A DNA stretch of 64,000 bases from Dipteronia dyeriana (Eukaryota; Streptophyta; Magnoliopsida; Sapindales; Sapindaceae): assembly GCA_032871835.1 (NCBI GenBank), contig CM065297.1, forward strand, positions 41,603,098 to 41,667,097, read 5' to 3'. Positions 31,824 through 43,990 of this stretch are shown here, piece by piece (within the stretch, counting starts at the first letter, position 1; each line of letters starts with the position of its first letter). A model generated the notes under the pieces. It worked only from the letters and a program-made list of their open reading frames with translations, was not told the DNA's origin and did not search any database. The translations under genes and the position numbers were made by a program.

Positions 31824-34430
31824 TGTTAGGTTTTAGATTGTGTTGGCATTAATTCCATATCAAAATGATGTTTACTTGTAATGATTTAGTTGGTTAGATT
31901 CATGATGATTTAAGCTTTAAAGAAGAAGGAACAACTAGTCAAAGCAAGTTCAAAGTCTTCAAAGAGAAAGGATGCAATATGGTTTTACAAAGGTATACTA
32001 AGACCTTATCTTTCTCTTACAAGGCTTAGGTACACACACACAATTCATACATATGTGTTCCTGCATCGTTGTGCATCATTATAGACACATACACAATTCA
32101 TACATTTGTGTACCTGTATCGTTGTGCACCATTATAGACACACACATACAATTCATTCATATGTGTCCCTGCATCATTGTGCACCAATGTATAACACATT
32201 CACACACTTGAAGATGAATGCTCATGCATTGGTATGGAAATAACATGTTTTGGAAAATGCATGATTAGAGACTATCTCTATGTAGTTTGCATTCTAGTGT
32301 GAATTGTGTTTGTATGTGTATATGTTTTTATAACATGGATATTGAACTTGAATTTAGCCTTAAATCATTCTTTATTGAGTTCCGGTCATTTCGGTTACTC
32401 ATACTATTGATTTCAAGTTCTAAGTCAAAAGATACTACACTTTCAACTCATGTTGCATACATTGTCTTCGTCTTCGTATATCGAGTCGAATTATTATTTT
32501 TTAGGTTGAGTATCTTATATGTCCATGTCCGTGAGGAGGTTTCGGTTTGTAATCCGTAAACGGATTAGAATTTAGAGTTCAGAGGCCGGAGAACGGTCGA
32601 AGAACGCGAGAGGAGTGCAAGGGAGTTGCACCATGGCCAAAGGCCATCAATTGGTGCAAGCCCAAGATGGCGCGTGGCCATCTCGGCTGCAACTCCTTGC
32701 TGCCCCGAGATGCTCACGCGCCATCTTAAGGAAGCATTATCAACGGTGGCATTTTGGTCTTTTTACTACTATTCTTTCCCTTTCTTTTATATTTCCCTTC
32801 CTTCTCACATTTCATTCTAAAAAGAAATTTAAAACTTGAGTGAAAAATTTTCTCTCTACATTTTCTCACCTTCCAAACACCATAACTTCTTCATTTGAAC
32901 TTCGATTTGAGTGATTCAAAGTTGATAGTGTTTTTCTATTCATCATCCATCTTTTCTCTGAAGGTTTGAGTTAGTTTTATTGCTGTTTTTGGAGTCTAAA
33001 CTCACAAAAACGGGACTGCACCAAAATTAACTAAGGTATTCATTTTCTCTCAAAGTTTTCTTTTAAAACTTGGTCAATTGCCTTGGGTTTTCTTCTTCAA
33101 CATATATATGTGTCTTGTGATAGTTTTGATTTGAGTTTTGATCTCATTTAAAGCTAGATTGAGTTTCAATTAAAATCTCACATGTTGAGTTAGGTTTTGA
33201 TTTTGCCTATGTTTTCACATGTTTGGGATTGTATTGTGCTAGCTTTGATTCTAGGACTATTTGATGATCTTCGATTGATTGATTGATTGATTTTGTGAAA
33301 AATAGTTCCTCACATGTATTAGACTCTCTTTGGCCGAAATCTCACAATGATACATGTGCTTGTGTTCTTTTGAGCTATTCATGTGTTTTGTTGAATCTAT
33401 GAATAAGAAAATTCTCTAGAACTTTAGCTTTAATCTAAATGACTTTGTCATATGATTTTAGCATGTTTTTGGTTTATGAGATTTAAACTTGATTATGTGT
33501 TAATTGAACATATCTTGTGATTCAAGTTTTAGATCTATGCATGTATCTAGGTTGTAATTAATGTTGAACATATCTTACAAGATCTAGATGGATTAAACAT
33601 GCATGATTGACTAGACTATATTTGATTTGTGCATTCATGCTCATGTCTAGTATTTTCCATAGGATGTGTTGATCATAACATTCTATGTTGCGTGCTTGTT
33701 TTCGTTTTGCATTCATGATTATCTAGATGCCTTGTGAGAAGGAAGTCTTGACAATAGGTGTGAGACCTATGTTGTTGAGCAAGAAAGTCTTGGCAAGAGG
33801 TGGGAGACCTCAGATTGTCAAGTAAGGAAGTCTTGACTAGAGTCAGGAGGACTCGGATAGTTGAGCAAGAAGTCTTGCCTAGGGTCGTGAGTATCCGGAA
33901 GGGTGAGCGAGGAAGTCTTGATAAGAGGTGTGAGGCCTCAGATTGTTGAGCAAGATGGCAACATCTTCATGAGTAGGATAGGAGGGTAGTTTCTAAGTGA
34001 AGGGGTCACTTGAGAGACTGTACTTGTCTTATCTACTAGTTGATTTTGTTTGCCGGTGGTTGCTAACCCGCGGATGTTTCCTCTTCAGAGGTTTTTTCAC
34101 GTTATATCTTGTGTCAACTTTTCTCTATCCCTATCTCTCTTATATCTGTGTTTGTTGTTTGATTACTATGGATAGAACTCTTTATGTAAGTTGATCTCCT
34201 TTCTATAATATAGATTGTGTATGTGTTACAATTACTTGTTTGTATCACACTTTACTTGTTTTTTATATTGATTAAGTGCCTTTAATTGATATATATATAT
34301 ATATATTGTGATGTAAGCAATCTAGAGGGACAAACTTTTGTTTGTTTCTAAGGGAGTTGAAAAAGTTGTCTAACCTATTCACCCCTCCCTCTAGGTTAGC
34401 CTTGAGCATTTAACCGTGTTTGTATTCTCA
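31824..34430 (+). repeat. 5' LTR of element C
   Basis: It runs TGTTAGG ... TCTCA, 2607 bp. It shares its opening, a GC-rich hairpin block (32662-32735) and a degenerate 'GAAGTCTTG' array (about 33730-33960) with element B, so the two are related subfamilies. Short repeats of 'CACACACAATTCATACAT' phrases occur at 32030-32170. Confidence 0.9.
32662..32735. repeat. GC-rich hairpin block in element C 5' LTR
   Basis: CCAAGATGGC (32662-32671) pairs with GCCATCTCGG (32677-32686) with one mismatch around a 5-base loop. The second hairpin (from 32703) is partly decayed. Confidence 0.7.
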
Positions 34431-34432
34431 AT

Positions 34433-34444
34433 TGGTATCAGAGC
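34433..34444 (+). other. Primer-binding site of element C
   Basis: TGGTATCAGAGC is an exact match to the consensus complement of initiator tRNA-Met, two bases after the LTR end. Confidence 0.9.
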
Positions 34445-34513
34445 AGGACACTAGATTGTACTTAGTGAGAGTCCAGGTAATACATTCACGGTTTTTATAA
34501 AGCTTTTGAAGTC

Positions 34514-36374
34514 ATGGGTTTACAAGATGATGTAATGGCAGAAGAAGCCTTAAATACTAGGCCACCATTACTTCGAGGCACTAACAATGGGTATTGGAAG
34601 TTGAGGATATGAGCCTACATCCGCTTTATTGATGAAAGGGCTTGGATGGTAGTGGAAGAAGGTTATAGTCTTCTTACCAAGGTTCAAGAAGATGGAACCA
34701 TGATACTCAAGCCAATGAGTGAATGGACAACGAATGAGTTTGAGGTTGCTAAGTGGCATCATCGTGCTATGAATGCCATCTTTGGAGAAGTTGATGGGCA
34801 TTAATTCTCCTACATCCAAAATCTTGAATCCGTAAAAGAAGCTTGGGATACTCTCCAAGTTACTAGTGAAGGAACCTTAGCGGTTGGCATCACAATTTGA
34901 AGGTTTAAGTATGGGTGAAGAAGAAAAGTTTGAAGACTTTCAATTTCGGCTTCTTAACATTGCTAACCAATGTTAAGCACTTGGATTACCTATCTCAAAA
35001 GAGCGTTTAAATTGGAAAATCCTTAGGTCTCTTCCTAAGAGATTTAAATCAAAGGTGACTTTCATTAAGGAAAGCAAGGATGTGGAAATATGAACATTAA
35101 TGAGTTGCTTAGGTCTCTCCAAACTTATGAGATGTGCTTGAAGCCAAAGATTAAGAGTAAGGGAATCACTCTCAATGCTATTGAGGAGGAGAGTGATGAT
35201 GAAAATGAAAAGATGGCTCTTTTGGTTAGAAAGTTCAAGAAGTTTCTAAATAAGAATGCCAAGCCTAGAGGCAAGTCTTCTAAGAAAAAGGGAGTTAAGA
35301 AAACATCATCTCCAAGGAATGAGAAGAATAGTCAAGCCATGAACAAGAAAGATGTTCAATGCTACAATTGTCATGGTTTCGGTCACTTTGCTAGTGAGTG
35401 CGCCAAGAAGCCATCTAAGAAAGACAAGAAAGGCAAAGTGTTGGCGTCTACTTGGAGTGATGATAACTCTAGTGATAATGAGAGATTTAGTAGTGAGTCT
35501 TCAAGTGGTGAAGAGTTGGTGAGCAACTTTGTAGCTCTAACGGCTTCTCATTCTCCACTAGATGTTGATGGTACAATATCTTTGAACAAGAACTTTGATG
35601 CAAATAATCATGGAAGTTCTAGTTCCATTCCTACTAATCTTGAGTTGTTGGACAAGATAGAAAAGCTTGAAGAAGCTAAAGATAATGCTCTAAGAGAGGT
35701 AATTGAAGGATGATTTGATCAAGAAACAACTAGATGAGTTTGTGATTGTCACTCGTAGACTTCTTGGTGAGAAAGGTGATATTATTAAGAATTTTAGAGA
35801 ACTTGAAAAGATAAACCTTGAGAAGGATAATGTGATATCTTCTTTGAGGAAGAGAGAACAAGAATTAATGGAAGAAATAGACACGGCTAAAGAGGCCATC
35901 AAGGACTAAGTGAATGATTCGGTAAGTGTGTCTAGTGTTAGGAATCTTGTTAACTCTCATAGTGGTGAAGACGACTTGGTAGTTGAAGAGGAGCTCTTGG
36001 AAGCACCACTTCCTACTCACTTGGATGATGTCGTGATTGATAATAAACCACACAAGAAGAGAATATCAAAAGCCAATAAGAAGTTGGCGAACAAGGTATC
36101 TTTGCAAACTCCTAGTGAAGCTAGTTCAACTCCAAAAGGTACAATCTCATATTTTATTCCAATTTGTCACTATTGCAACACAATAGGTCACATTAAGCCT
36201 AGGTGTTATAAATATATTGAAAAATGTAAATTAGGAAATGAATCTAGAGATAAGGAGATTAAACTTCAACTTGAACATGCTAACGATTTGAAAGTTGAAA
36301 AACGTGATAATATTGCTAAGCATGAGAAGAAGTTTTATAGTAGAAAGAAAACTAATCTTGTTCAACTTGAATAA
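34514..36374 (+). pseudogene. Element C gag with two zinc knuckles and a coiled coil
   Basis: From the ATG at 34514 the frame gives the sirevirus-type gag start 'RPPLLRGTNNGYWKLRI', then a stop (near 34609). The frame is broken again near 34803 and re-opens at 35090-35713. That part has a basic region, a first CCHC 'CYNCHGFGHFASEC' (35360-35401) and an acidic Ser-rich stretch. After a frameshift near 35700, the coiled coil (35703-35900) and a second CCHC 'CHYCNTIGHIKPRC' (36165-36206) follow. Two knuckles separated by a coiled coil is unusual against ordinary copia gags, which have one. Gag is the only pol-independent structural part left. The few breaks suggest it was lost recently. Confidence 0.82.
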
Positions 36375-38222
36375 GCTTGTGTTGAAAATGTTAATGATAT
36401 TATTGTTAATCAATTCATTGAAGGACTTTACTCTAGATTTAACATTGTTGTCAAGGATGATATTGGAAATTTTTGTGTAGGTACACCCAAGAACAAGTGG
36501 TTCAAGGGTGAGTGCTCTTATCACTAATATAAGAAGCACATGTGAGCTATCTTTGAGGCAATATATCAATTGTGTTGAGAATTCTTGCTTGCTAGCTTTG
36601 AATACTCCATTTCTTGATATGAACTTGGTTATCTTACATCATGTTTGTTATGATGGACAAAATTTGTTGATTAACTTTAGAGAAGTTTTTTTGATATATG
36701 TGTTGATTGAGTTGAGATATTATGCTTTTTATACTCTTGTTGTGAAACATCGTCAACTTAGTGTCATAAGGACATTCAAGGCAAGAGTGCTCATAAAATG
36801 GGCGGAAGTATGATATTTGGTGAATATAATGTGCAAAAAAGTATCTCTATACTCTAATGCATGTTCTCTTAGATATTCATCTTTTGACTCAATTTTTTGA
36901 TATACATCTCATCGCATGTCATATTAGAGAATTTTGTATAGCATACATATTGTTCTCATTGACATTTGCTATTTTAGGATCTAATAGTGATATTGTTCAC
37001 ATTGATCTTAATTTTGATGATTGTTTGTGTATAGTATATTGAGTGGCATTACTTTTGAAAATATGAGCTTCATATTCTTTGAAAGCTACTCATTAGAGAA
37101 GTAATGATCTTGAATAAGTCTCTACTTATTTCTCTTAGATCATGTGCTTACGAGCCATAAAATCTTGGTTTTCTAAAATTGCACATTGCTTCTCTTATAT
37201 GTTTTGCTAGTAGGTTGAGTTTACTAATATGTAAACATTGGATACACCTTGAAGTTTTTGTGCTTAAGTACATTTAAAATGACATATGGTTAGTATCCAT
37301 TTTGCTTCGGTAAATACATGGAACTCAATGAGCACCTTCATAGAAATGGCTACACACATTGGTTGTGAAAGCTACCCAATTTTGGAAAGAGCTACACCAT
37401 TGTGATGAGTGAAAGCCACAATGAAGTGAATTTTGTATATGTTAAAAAAAATGGAAAAATCAAAGAATTGTTGAAATGGAATCATGAAAAGAAAAAGAAA
37501 AATTCTTTGATTCAAAGCCTAAAAAGAAAAGGAGGAATGCTTGAAAAGGAGTATAGTTGAAAATCAAATGAGCTCGGGTTGAAAAACAAAAATGGGATGA
37601 AGATCCACATGCACACACACGCTCATATGTTGAAATCTATTATCTTAAATGCAAAAAAAATCCGGATGATTATCGGTTTGACTTTTTATGGAAAAAGCTT
37701 AAGATGAATAGTTGTTGGAAATTGTTTGCATGTTGATTATCAAACTACTTCTTGATATATATTTGAAGCATATCTCTCTCACTCACACTTTGTTTATGAG
37801 TATGATGATATTTTAGCAATTGTTGAAGAATTATGAGAGAACTTGAAAAATCTTTGTGTATCTCTCTTAGCATATGAAGCTTATTTTGTTGATATTTCTT
37901 CAAATTGCTTGAATGTGTGATTGTGTGAACATCTTTGTGAACTTTATGCTATCATTGATTTTAGTTATAGCATTTATCAAGGGGGAGCATTGTATGCTAG
38001 GCATTGTTCTCTTTTATGATATGTTCACATGCTTTATTTGGTTACATGTTGGCATATTTTGACTTAATGATACTTGTAAGATATTACTCACTATCTTTGT
38101 CTTGCATGATGATTCATTCTTAAGTTATATGTCTTTGTTTTTATATCTTTGTGACTAATATGCTTGTTTTGTCTTTCACTCACTTTTTTATATGTATATA
38201 GCATCTTATAACACAAGAACAA
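36375..38222 (+). other. Element C region where pol is absent
   Basis: No protease, integrase, RT or RNase H motif is visible in any frame. From about 37040 onward the sequence parallels the post-pol 3' UTR of element B (44900-45830), e.g. 'GCTACTCAT...GAAGTAATGATCTTGA', 'GGTTAGTATCCATTTTGCTT' and 'CACACACGCTCATATGTTG'. The pol deletion or replacement therefore lies within 36375-37040. A purine motif CAAGGGGGAGCA occurs at about 37979-37990. Short open frames at 36508 and 36857 show no domain. Confidence 0.65.
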
Positions 38223-39284
38223 ATGGGAAGAACTAAGATTAACAGAAGTGGAAATCAATTGAATCCCGTTGTGAAAGCCAAGTCTACCTCAAAAGGATCC
38301 AAAGCTTCAAGGACAAAAGATTTAGGGATCATTGGAACTAAGAAGATATTTCAAGAGAGAGGCATTGACTTTGGTAAGTGTAAAGATTCTTATGTTCTTA
38401 AGTGCTTAAATGATTGAAATTGGGAATCTTGGGTGAGCATGTTAGGAGTTGTAAATGATACTCCTGTTAGAGAGTTTTATCTTGAATATAGGGAAAGTGT
38501 CACTTCATTGGATGCTTTGATGCAGATTAGGGGTGTTGTGCTTAGAGTTAACCCGGAAAACATTAACAAGTTTCTTGGGCTATCTAATGATATAGATTCT
38601 AGTTTTCTAGATGTGGATGTCATTGAAAATCTAAATATCATGGGTAGAAATCTTTGTGACAATGCTTCTTTTGAGTGGAAAGGTAGAGCATATATTAGTC
38701 AACATGAGTTAACTAAGGCTAGTGCATTTTGGCATCTATTCATTTGCACTAACATTATTGGATCTTCGAATTCAACCGAGTTGAATAAGGACAAGATCAA
38801 AAAAGTGTATGCCTTGGTGACTAATCAACCTATAAACCTTGGAGATCTTCTCATGTATTACATTGATAGTGCGGCTTTCTCTACTAGAGGTGATAAAAAG
38901 CTTGCCTTACCGGGGTTTATTACTTCATTATGTTTAGCTCGTGGGGTTAAGAGTATAGAAGATGATGTGTTAGTTCAACCCTTGGAAAAGTATTGTGATA
39001 AACGTGTGTCATACATGTCATATAAGAATAAGGGTAAGACTTGTGATACTTTTGGACTATTTAGTAGTTCTCAAGTTGATAGTCATGTGATTAGCACAAA
39101 CATTCTTCCGGATTGGGCTATATAATTGAAGGAGAAGGTTGATGAACTTAGTGCTATAGTTGTTTAATAAGATGCTACGATAAAAGAGTTGGAGGAGTGC
39201 ATTGCTTCAAGTTCAAGACCACCTCTCAAGCATTATGTTAGATCAACTACTCACACAACTTTCTTTGGTGGAACAAGTAGCTAG
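38223..39284 (+). pseudogene. Extra ORF of element C: 'putative plant transposon protein' domain
   Basis: One frame runs from ATG at 38223 to TAG at 39282 with internal stops only at 38415, 39123 and 39165-39170. It has a basic Ser/Lys-rich start (1-45), then 'KKIFQERGIDF', 'VREFYLEYRESV' and 'VLRVNPENINKFLGL' near 38545-38590. Next are 'ELTKASAFWHLFICTNI', 'KKVYALVTNQPINLGDLL' and 'LPGFITSLCLARGV', and a short coiled coil at the end. This succession fits the family annotated in plants as putative plant transposon protein (I believe Pfam Transposase_32), found in retroelement-derived genes of unknown function. No signal peptide or membrane segment is visible, so it does not look like an envelope. 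It sits between two purine motifs. The function is unknown. Confidence 0.7.
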
Positions 39285-39730
39285 TATTTGAGTCTTGTGG
39301 TATATTTCTTAACTTTTGGCTTCATTTCATGTCAAAAAGGGGGAGAAAGAGATGCTAGTTACTTAGTTTCTTTTTATGTTGTTTTTGTGATCTTTTGAAC
39401 TTTCAATGGCATGTAATAATTAGTCTTAAGATTTGGTTAAGAATTCTTGTGTTTTGGCATGTATTGAGGGGGAGATACATGTATTTGTGGACTTAATTGT
39501 ATATTCTTATCCATATTATATGTTGCAATTTGTTTTTTTTCTCTTGTATATGCATTGTGCTTTAAGATGATTTATAGGTTGCTTCAAGAGAAGATCAAGA
39601 TGAAGTTCAAGAGTTGATGAAGATTAGTTATAGGAATCTTACTCATTGTAATGTGAGGGAGTGATTTTGTGACCTATCTTCATTTTTATATTTGTAGTAA
39701 ATGTATAGGTGTTTTGACATGGAATTTGCC
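39285..39730 (+). other. 3' UTR of element C with repeated purine motifs
   Basis: The motifs AAAAAGGGGGAGAAAG (near 39334) and TTGAGGGGGAGATAC (near 39465) precede the true polypurine tract at 39731. No coding sequence is seen. Confidence 0.65.
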
Positions 39731-39742
39731 AAAGGGAGAGAT
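39731..39742 (+). other. Polypurine tract of element C
   Basis: AAAGGGAGAGAT abuts the 3' LTR start TGTTAGG at 39743. Confidence 0.85.
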
Positions 39743-42285
39743 TGTTAGGTTTTAGATTGTGTTGGCATTAATTCCATATCAAAATGATGTTTACTTGTAA
39801 TGATTTAGTTTTTTAGATTCATGATGATTGAAGCTTCAAAGAAGAAGAAACAACTAGTCAAAACAAGTTCAAAGTCTTCAAAGAGAAAGGATGCAATATG
39901 GTTCTACAAAGGTATACTAAGATCTTATCTTTCTCTTACAAGGCTTAGGCATACACACACAATTTATACATATGTGTCCCTGTATCATTTTGCACCATTA
40001 TAGGCACACACACACAATTCATACATATGTGTACCCGCATCGTTGTGCACCAATGTATAACATATTCACACACTTGAAGATGAATGCTCATGCATTGGTA
40101 TGGAAATAACATGTTTTGGAAAATGCATGATTGGAGACTATCTCTATGTAGTTTGCTTTCTAGTGTGAATTGTGTTTGTATGTGTACATGTTTGTATAAC
40201 ATGGATATTGAACTTGAATTTAGCCTTAAATCATTCTTGATTGAGTTCCGGTCATTTCGGTTACTCATACTATTGATTTCAAGTTCTAAGTCAAAAAATA
40301 CTAAACTTTCAACTCAAGTTGCATATATTGTCTTCGTCTTCGTATATCGAGTCGAATTATTATTTTATGGGTTGAGTATCTTATATGTCCATGTCCGTGA
40401 GAGAGTTACGGCTCGTAATCCGCAAACGGATTCGAATTCCTAGTATGAAGGCCGGAGAAAGGTTGAAGAACGGGAGAGGAGTGCAAGGGAGTTGCACCAT
40501 GGCCAAAAGCCATCAATTGGTGCAAGCCTGAGATGGCGCGTGGCCATCTCGGCTGAAACTCCTTGCTGCCCCGAGATGCTCACGCACCATCTCGGGGAAG
40601 CATTATCAAAAGGGGCATTTTGATCTTTTTACTTCTATTCTTTCCCTCTCACATTTCATTCTAAGAATAAATTTAAAACTTGAGTGCATAATTTTCTCTC
40701 TGCATTTTCTCACATTCCAAACACCATAACTTCTTCATTTGAACTCCGATTTGAGTTATTCAAAGTTGAGTGTGTTTTTCTATTCATCCTCCATCTTTTC
40801 TCTGAAGGTTTGAGTTAGTTTTATTGCTGTTTTTGGAGTCTGAACTCACAAAAACGGGACTGCACAAAAATCAACTAAGGTATTGATTTTCTCTCAAAGT
40901 TTTCTTTTAAAACTTGGTCAATTGCCTTGGGTTTTCTTCTTCAACATATATATGTGTCTTGTGATAGTTTTGATTTGAGTTTTGAACTCATTTAAAGCTA
41001 GATTGAGTTTCAATTGAAATCTCACATGTTGAGTTAGGTTTTGATTTTGCCTATGTTTTCACATGTTTGAGAATGTATTGTGCTAGCTTTGATTCTAGGA
41101 CTATTTGATAATCTTTGATTGATTGATTTTGTGAAAAATAGTTCCTCACATGTATTAGGCCCTCTTTGGCCGAAATCTTACAATGATACATGTGCTTGTG
41201 TTCTTTTGAGCTATTCATGTTTTTTGTTGAATCTACGAATAGAAATATTCTCTAGAACTTTAGTTTTAATCTAAATGACTGTCATATTATTTAGCATGTT
41301 TTTAGTTTATGTGATTTAAACTTGATTATGTGTTAATTGAACATATGTTGTGATTCAAGTTTTAGATCTATTCATGTATCTAGGTTGTAATTAATGTTGA
41401 ACATATCTTACAAGATCTAGATGGATTAAACATGCATGATTGACTAGACTACATTTGTTTTGTGCATTCATGCTCATGTCTAGTATTTTTCATAGGATGT
41501 GTTGATCATAACATTCTATGTTGCTTGGTTGTTTGCTTTTTGCATTCATGATTATCTAGATGCCTTGTGAGAAGAAAGTCTTGACAATAGGTGTGAGACA
41601 TATGTTGTCGAAACAAAAAAGTCTTGGCAAGAGGTGGGAGACCTCAGATTGTCAAGTAAGGAAGTCTTGACTAGAGTCGGGAGGACTCGGATAGTTGAGC
41701 AAGAAGTCTTGTCTAGGGTCGTGAAGATCCGGAAGGGTGAGCGAGGAAGTCTTGATAAGAGGTGTGAGGCCTCAGATTGTTGAGCAAGAGGGCGACATCT
41801 TCATGAGTAGGATAGAAGGGTAGTTTTTAGGTGAAGGGGTCTTTTAAGAGATTGTACTTGTCTTATCTACTAGTGGATTTTTTTTGCCGGTGGTTGCTAA
41901 CCCGCTGATGTTTCCTCTTCGGAGGTTTACCACGTTATATCTTGTGTCAACTTTTCTCTATCCCTATATCTCTTATATCTGTGTTTGTTATTTGAATACT
42001 ATGGATAGAACTCTTTATGTAAGTTGACTTCCTTTCTATAATATAGATTGTGTATGTGTTACAATTACTTGTTTGTATCACACTTTACTTGTTTTATATA
42101 TTGATTAAGTGTCTTTAATTGATATATATACATATATATATATATATACATATATATATATTGTGATGTAAGCAATCTAGAGGGACAAACTTTTGTTTGT
42201 TTCTAAGGGAGTCGAAAAAGGTATCTAACCTATTCACCCCCCCATCTAGGTTAGCCTTGAGCATTTAACCGTGTTTGTATTTTTA
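39743..42285 (+). repeat. 3' LTR of element C
   Basis: It runs TGTTAGG ... TTTTA, 2543 bp. The terminal CA is mutated to TA; the 5' copy ends TCTCA. It contains the hairpin block (40528-40597), the degenerate 'GAAGTCTTG' array (about 41573-41800) and a longer (TA)n tract than the 5' copy near 42122-42162. Confidence 0.9.
40528..40597. repeat. GC-rich double hairpin in element C 3' LTR
   Basis: CTGAGATGGC (40528-40537) pairs with GCCATCTCGG (40543-40552) with one wobble. CCCCGAGATG (40569-40578) pairs perfectly with CATCTCGGGG (40588-40597). Confidence 0.8.
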
Positions 42286-43225
42286 AGCATGAAAGATTGG
42301 GCCACATGAATTATATAGATTTAAGGAAGCTTGAGAAATTTAACATTGTTAGAGGTGTTCCTAGTCTTGGTAAAAAGCTTGATGGTGTTTGTGAACCATG
42401 TCAATTAGTTAAACAAACCAAAGTGTCTCATAAAAAGAACACTAGTTTTTCTACCAAGAAGCCCTTTGAACTTGTGCATATGGACCTAATGGGACCAATC
42501 CAAACCGAAAGCATAAATGGTAAAAAATACATTTTTGTATGTGTTGATGATTTTTCTCGGTTTGCTTAGGTATATTTTCTTAGAGACAAGATCAAAACTT
42601 TTGGTTACTTTACGAAGTTTTGTAATCATGTTCAAAATGAAAAAGGTCATAGGATCAAGAAAATATGTCACATTAGGAGTGATAATGGGAGTGAATTTGA
42701 AAATGCTAGATTTAGTGAGTTTTGTGATGATTATAGGATTTCACATGAGTTCTTGGCTCCTAGAACTCCTCAACAAAATGGTATTGTTGAGAGGAAGAAT
42801 CGTGTCTTGCAAGAGATGGCTAGGGTCATGATTAATAGAAAGAAAGTTTCTAGAAATCTTTGGGCCGAAGCGGTCAATACCGCATGCTATGCCACTAATA
42901 GAGTTTTTAGAAGACCCGACACAAAACAAACCTCATATAAACTTTGGAAGGGCAAGAGCCCAATGTGAATTACTTCCACACTTTTGGGAGTAAGTGTTTT
43001 ATTTTGAAAGATAGAGATCACTTGGGAAAGTTTGATGTTAAAAGTGATATTGGTCTCTTTCTTGGGTATGCTAATATTAGTCGTGCATATAGAGTGTTCA
43101 ATTTGAAAACCAAGACTATTATGGAGTCTATTAATGTGAAAATAGATGATCTTAGCATGCTTGATTTGTGTGATAATAATGGTGTCAATGAACCTAAAGA
43201 ACATTTGTTGAATGACACTTATTGA
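42286..43225 (+). pseudogene. Element B integrase (after the C insertion)
   Basis: The frame resumes in the zinc finger: 'RLGHMNY' carries the second His, and 'CEPCQLVKQTK' (near 42390) the CxxC. The core keeps Asp in 'HMDLMGP' (near 42478), Asp in 'RSDNGSEFE' (near 42676) and Glu in 'NGIVERKNRVLQ' (near 42780), so the D,D,E triad is present. Breaks are a Trp-to-stop TAG near 42567 and a frameshift near 42950. Downstream, 'GSKCFILKDRDHLGKFD' matches the copia integrase tail. The target site of C is between the codons of 'LWH' and 'RLGH'. Confidence 0.85.
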
Positions 43226-43299
43226 ATGATAACCAACAAGATGTTGAAAATTCTAATTCTAGACTTAGGAACATGCATTACCAACAAGATATCATAGGT

Positions 43300-43990
43300 G
43301 ATTTGAATAAAGGGGTTAGAACTAGAGGGCAACTAGCTAACCAAATTTCATAAGCTTGCTACACTTCTCAAATTGAGCCCAAAAATATTAATGAAGAAAT
43401 TATTGATGAATATTGGGTTAATGCCATGCAAGAAGAGCTAAATCAATTTGAGAGGAATGAAGTATGGTCCTTAGTTTCTAGACCAAAAGATTTCAATGTG
43501 ATTGGTAAAAAATGGGTGTTCAGGAATAAGACTGATGAATGTGGCAAGATAGTGAGAAATAAAGCAAGACTAGTGGCTCAAGGATACACTCAAGTTGAGG
43601 GTTTAGACTTTGATGAGACTTTTGTACCCGTTACACGTCTTGAGTCCATTAGGCTTTTGTTGTCCATTGCATGTCTTACAAAAATCAAATTATTTCAAAT
43701 GGATGTCAAAAGTGCTTTTCTCAATGGATATCTTCAAGAAGAAGTGTATGTTGAACAACCTAAGGGTTTTGTAGACCCACACTCTCCTAATCATGTGCTT
43801 AAGTTGAAAAAGGCTCTTTATGGCCTTGGTATGATAGGTTGACTCAATATCTTATTGACAAACAATATAGGAGAGGTGGTATTGATAGAACTTTGTTTGT
43901 CAAGCATTATGACAATGAATTTTTGTTGCACAAATATATGCTGATGACATTGTTTTTGGGTCTACATGTAAAACCAAGGTTGATGATTTT
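43300..43990 (+). pseudogene. Element B reverse transcriptase
   Basis: The region 43426-43842 is open with 'AMQEELNQFERNEVW', 'KWVFRNKTDE', 'ARLVAQGYTQVEGLDFDETF', 'MDVKSAFLNGYLQEEVYV' and 'LKKALYGL'. There, about 19-20 nt are missing relative to the family (the KQAPRAW region), shifting the frame. The catalytic box survives as YADD near 43936-43950. A further one-base shift lies just before it. Confidence 0.83.

Larger units (their letters stand above)
31819..42290 (+). mobile_element. Element C: pol-less sirevirus-like element with an extra ORF
   Basis: Two LTRs (31824-34430 and 39743-42285) flank PBS, a gag with two zinc knuckles (34514-36374), 1.85 kb without recognisable pol, a downstream ORF (38223-39284) and a polypurine tract. 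Target duplication is GGCAT (31819-31823) against AGCAT (42286-42290). Removing C with one TSD copy rejoins the integrase reading frame of B. In the first 205 bp of the LTRs I count about 8 differences (roughly 4%), the lowest of the nest. Without RT or integrase it must have moved with enzymes from another element. The layout resembles elements described as TR-GAG. Confidence 0.9.

Noticed and set aside
36508..37042. Two open frames of 101 and 61 codons in element C
   Set aside because: No domain, Leu/Ile-rich translation of AT-rich DNA, and located where pol is missing.
38223..39284. Envelope-like identity for the extra ORF of element C
   Set aside because: Its position after pol is where sireviruses may carry an env-like gene, but no signal peptide, membrane segment or glycosylation-rich ectodomain is visible, and its motifs fit the plant transposon protein family better.
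32287..40443. Open frames of 90-119 codons in the C LTRs (32287-32559 and 40084-40443)
   Set aside because: They lie inside LTRs, the two copies differ in length, and no domain is seen; LTRs of this group are non-coding.
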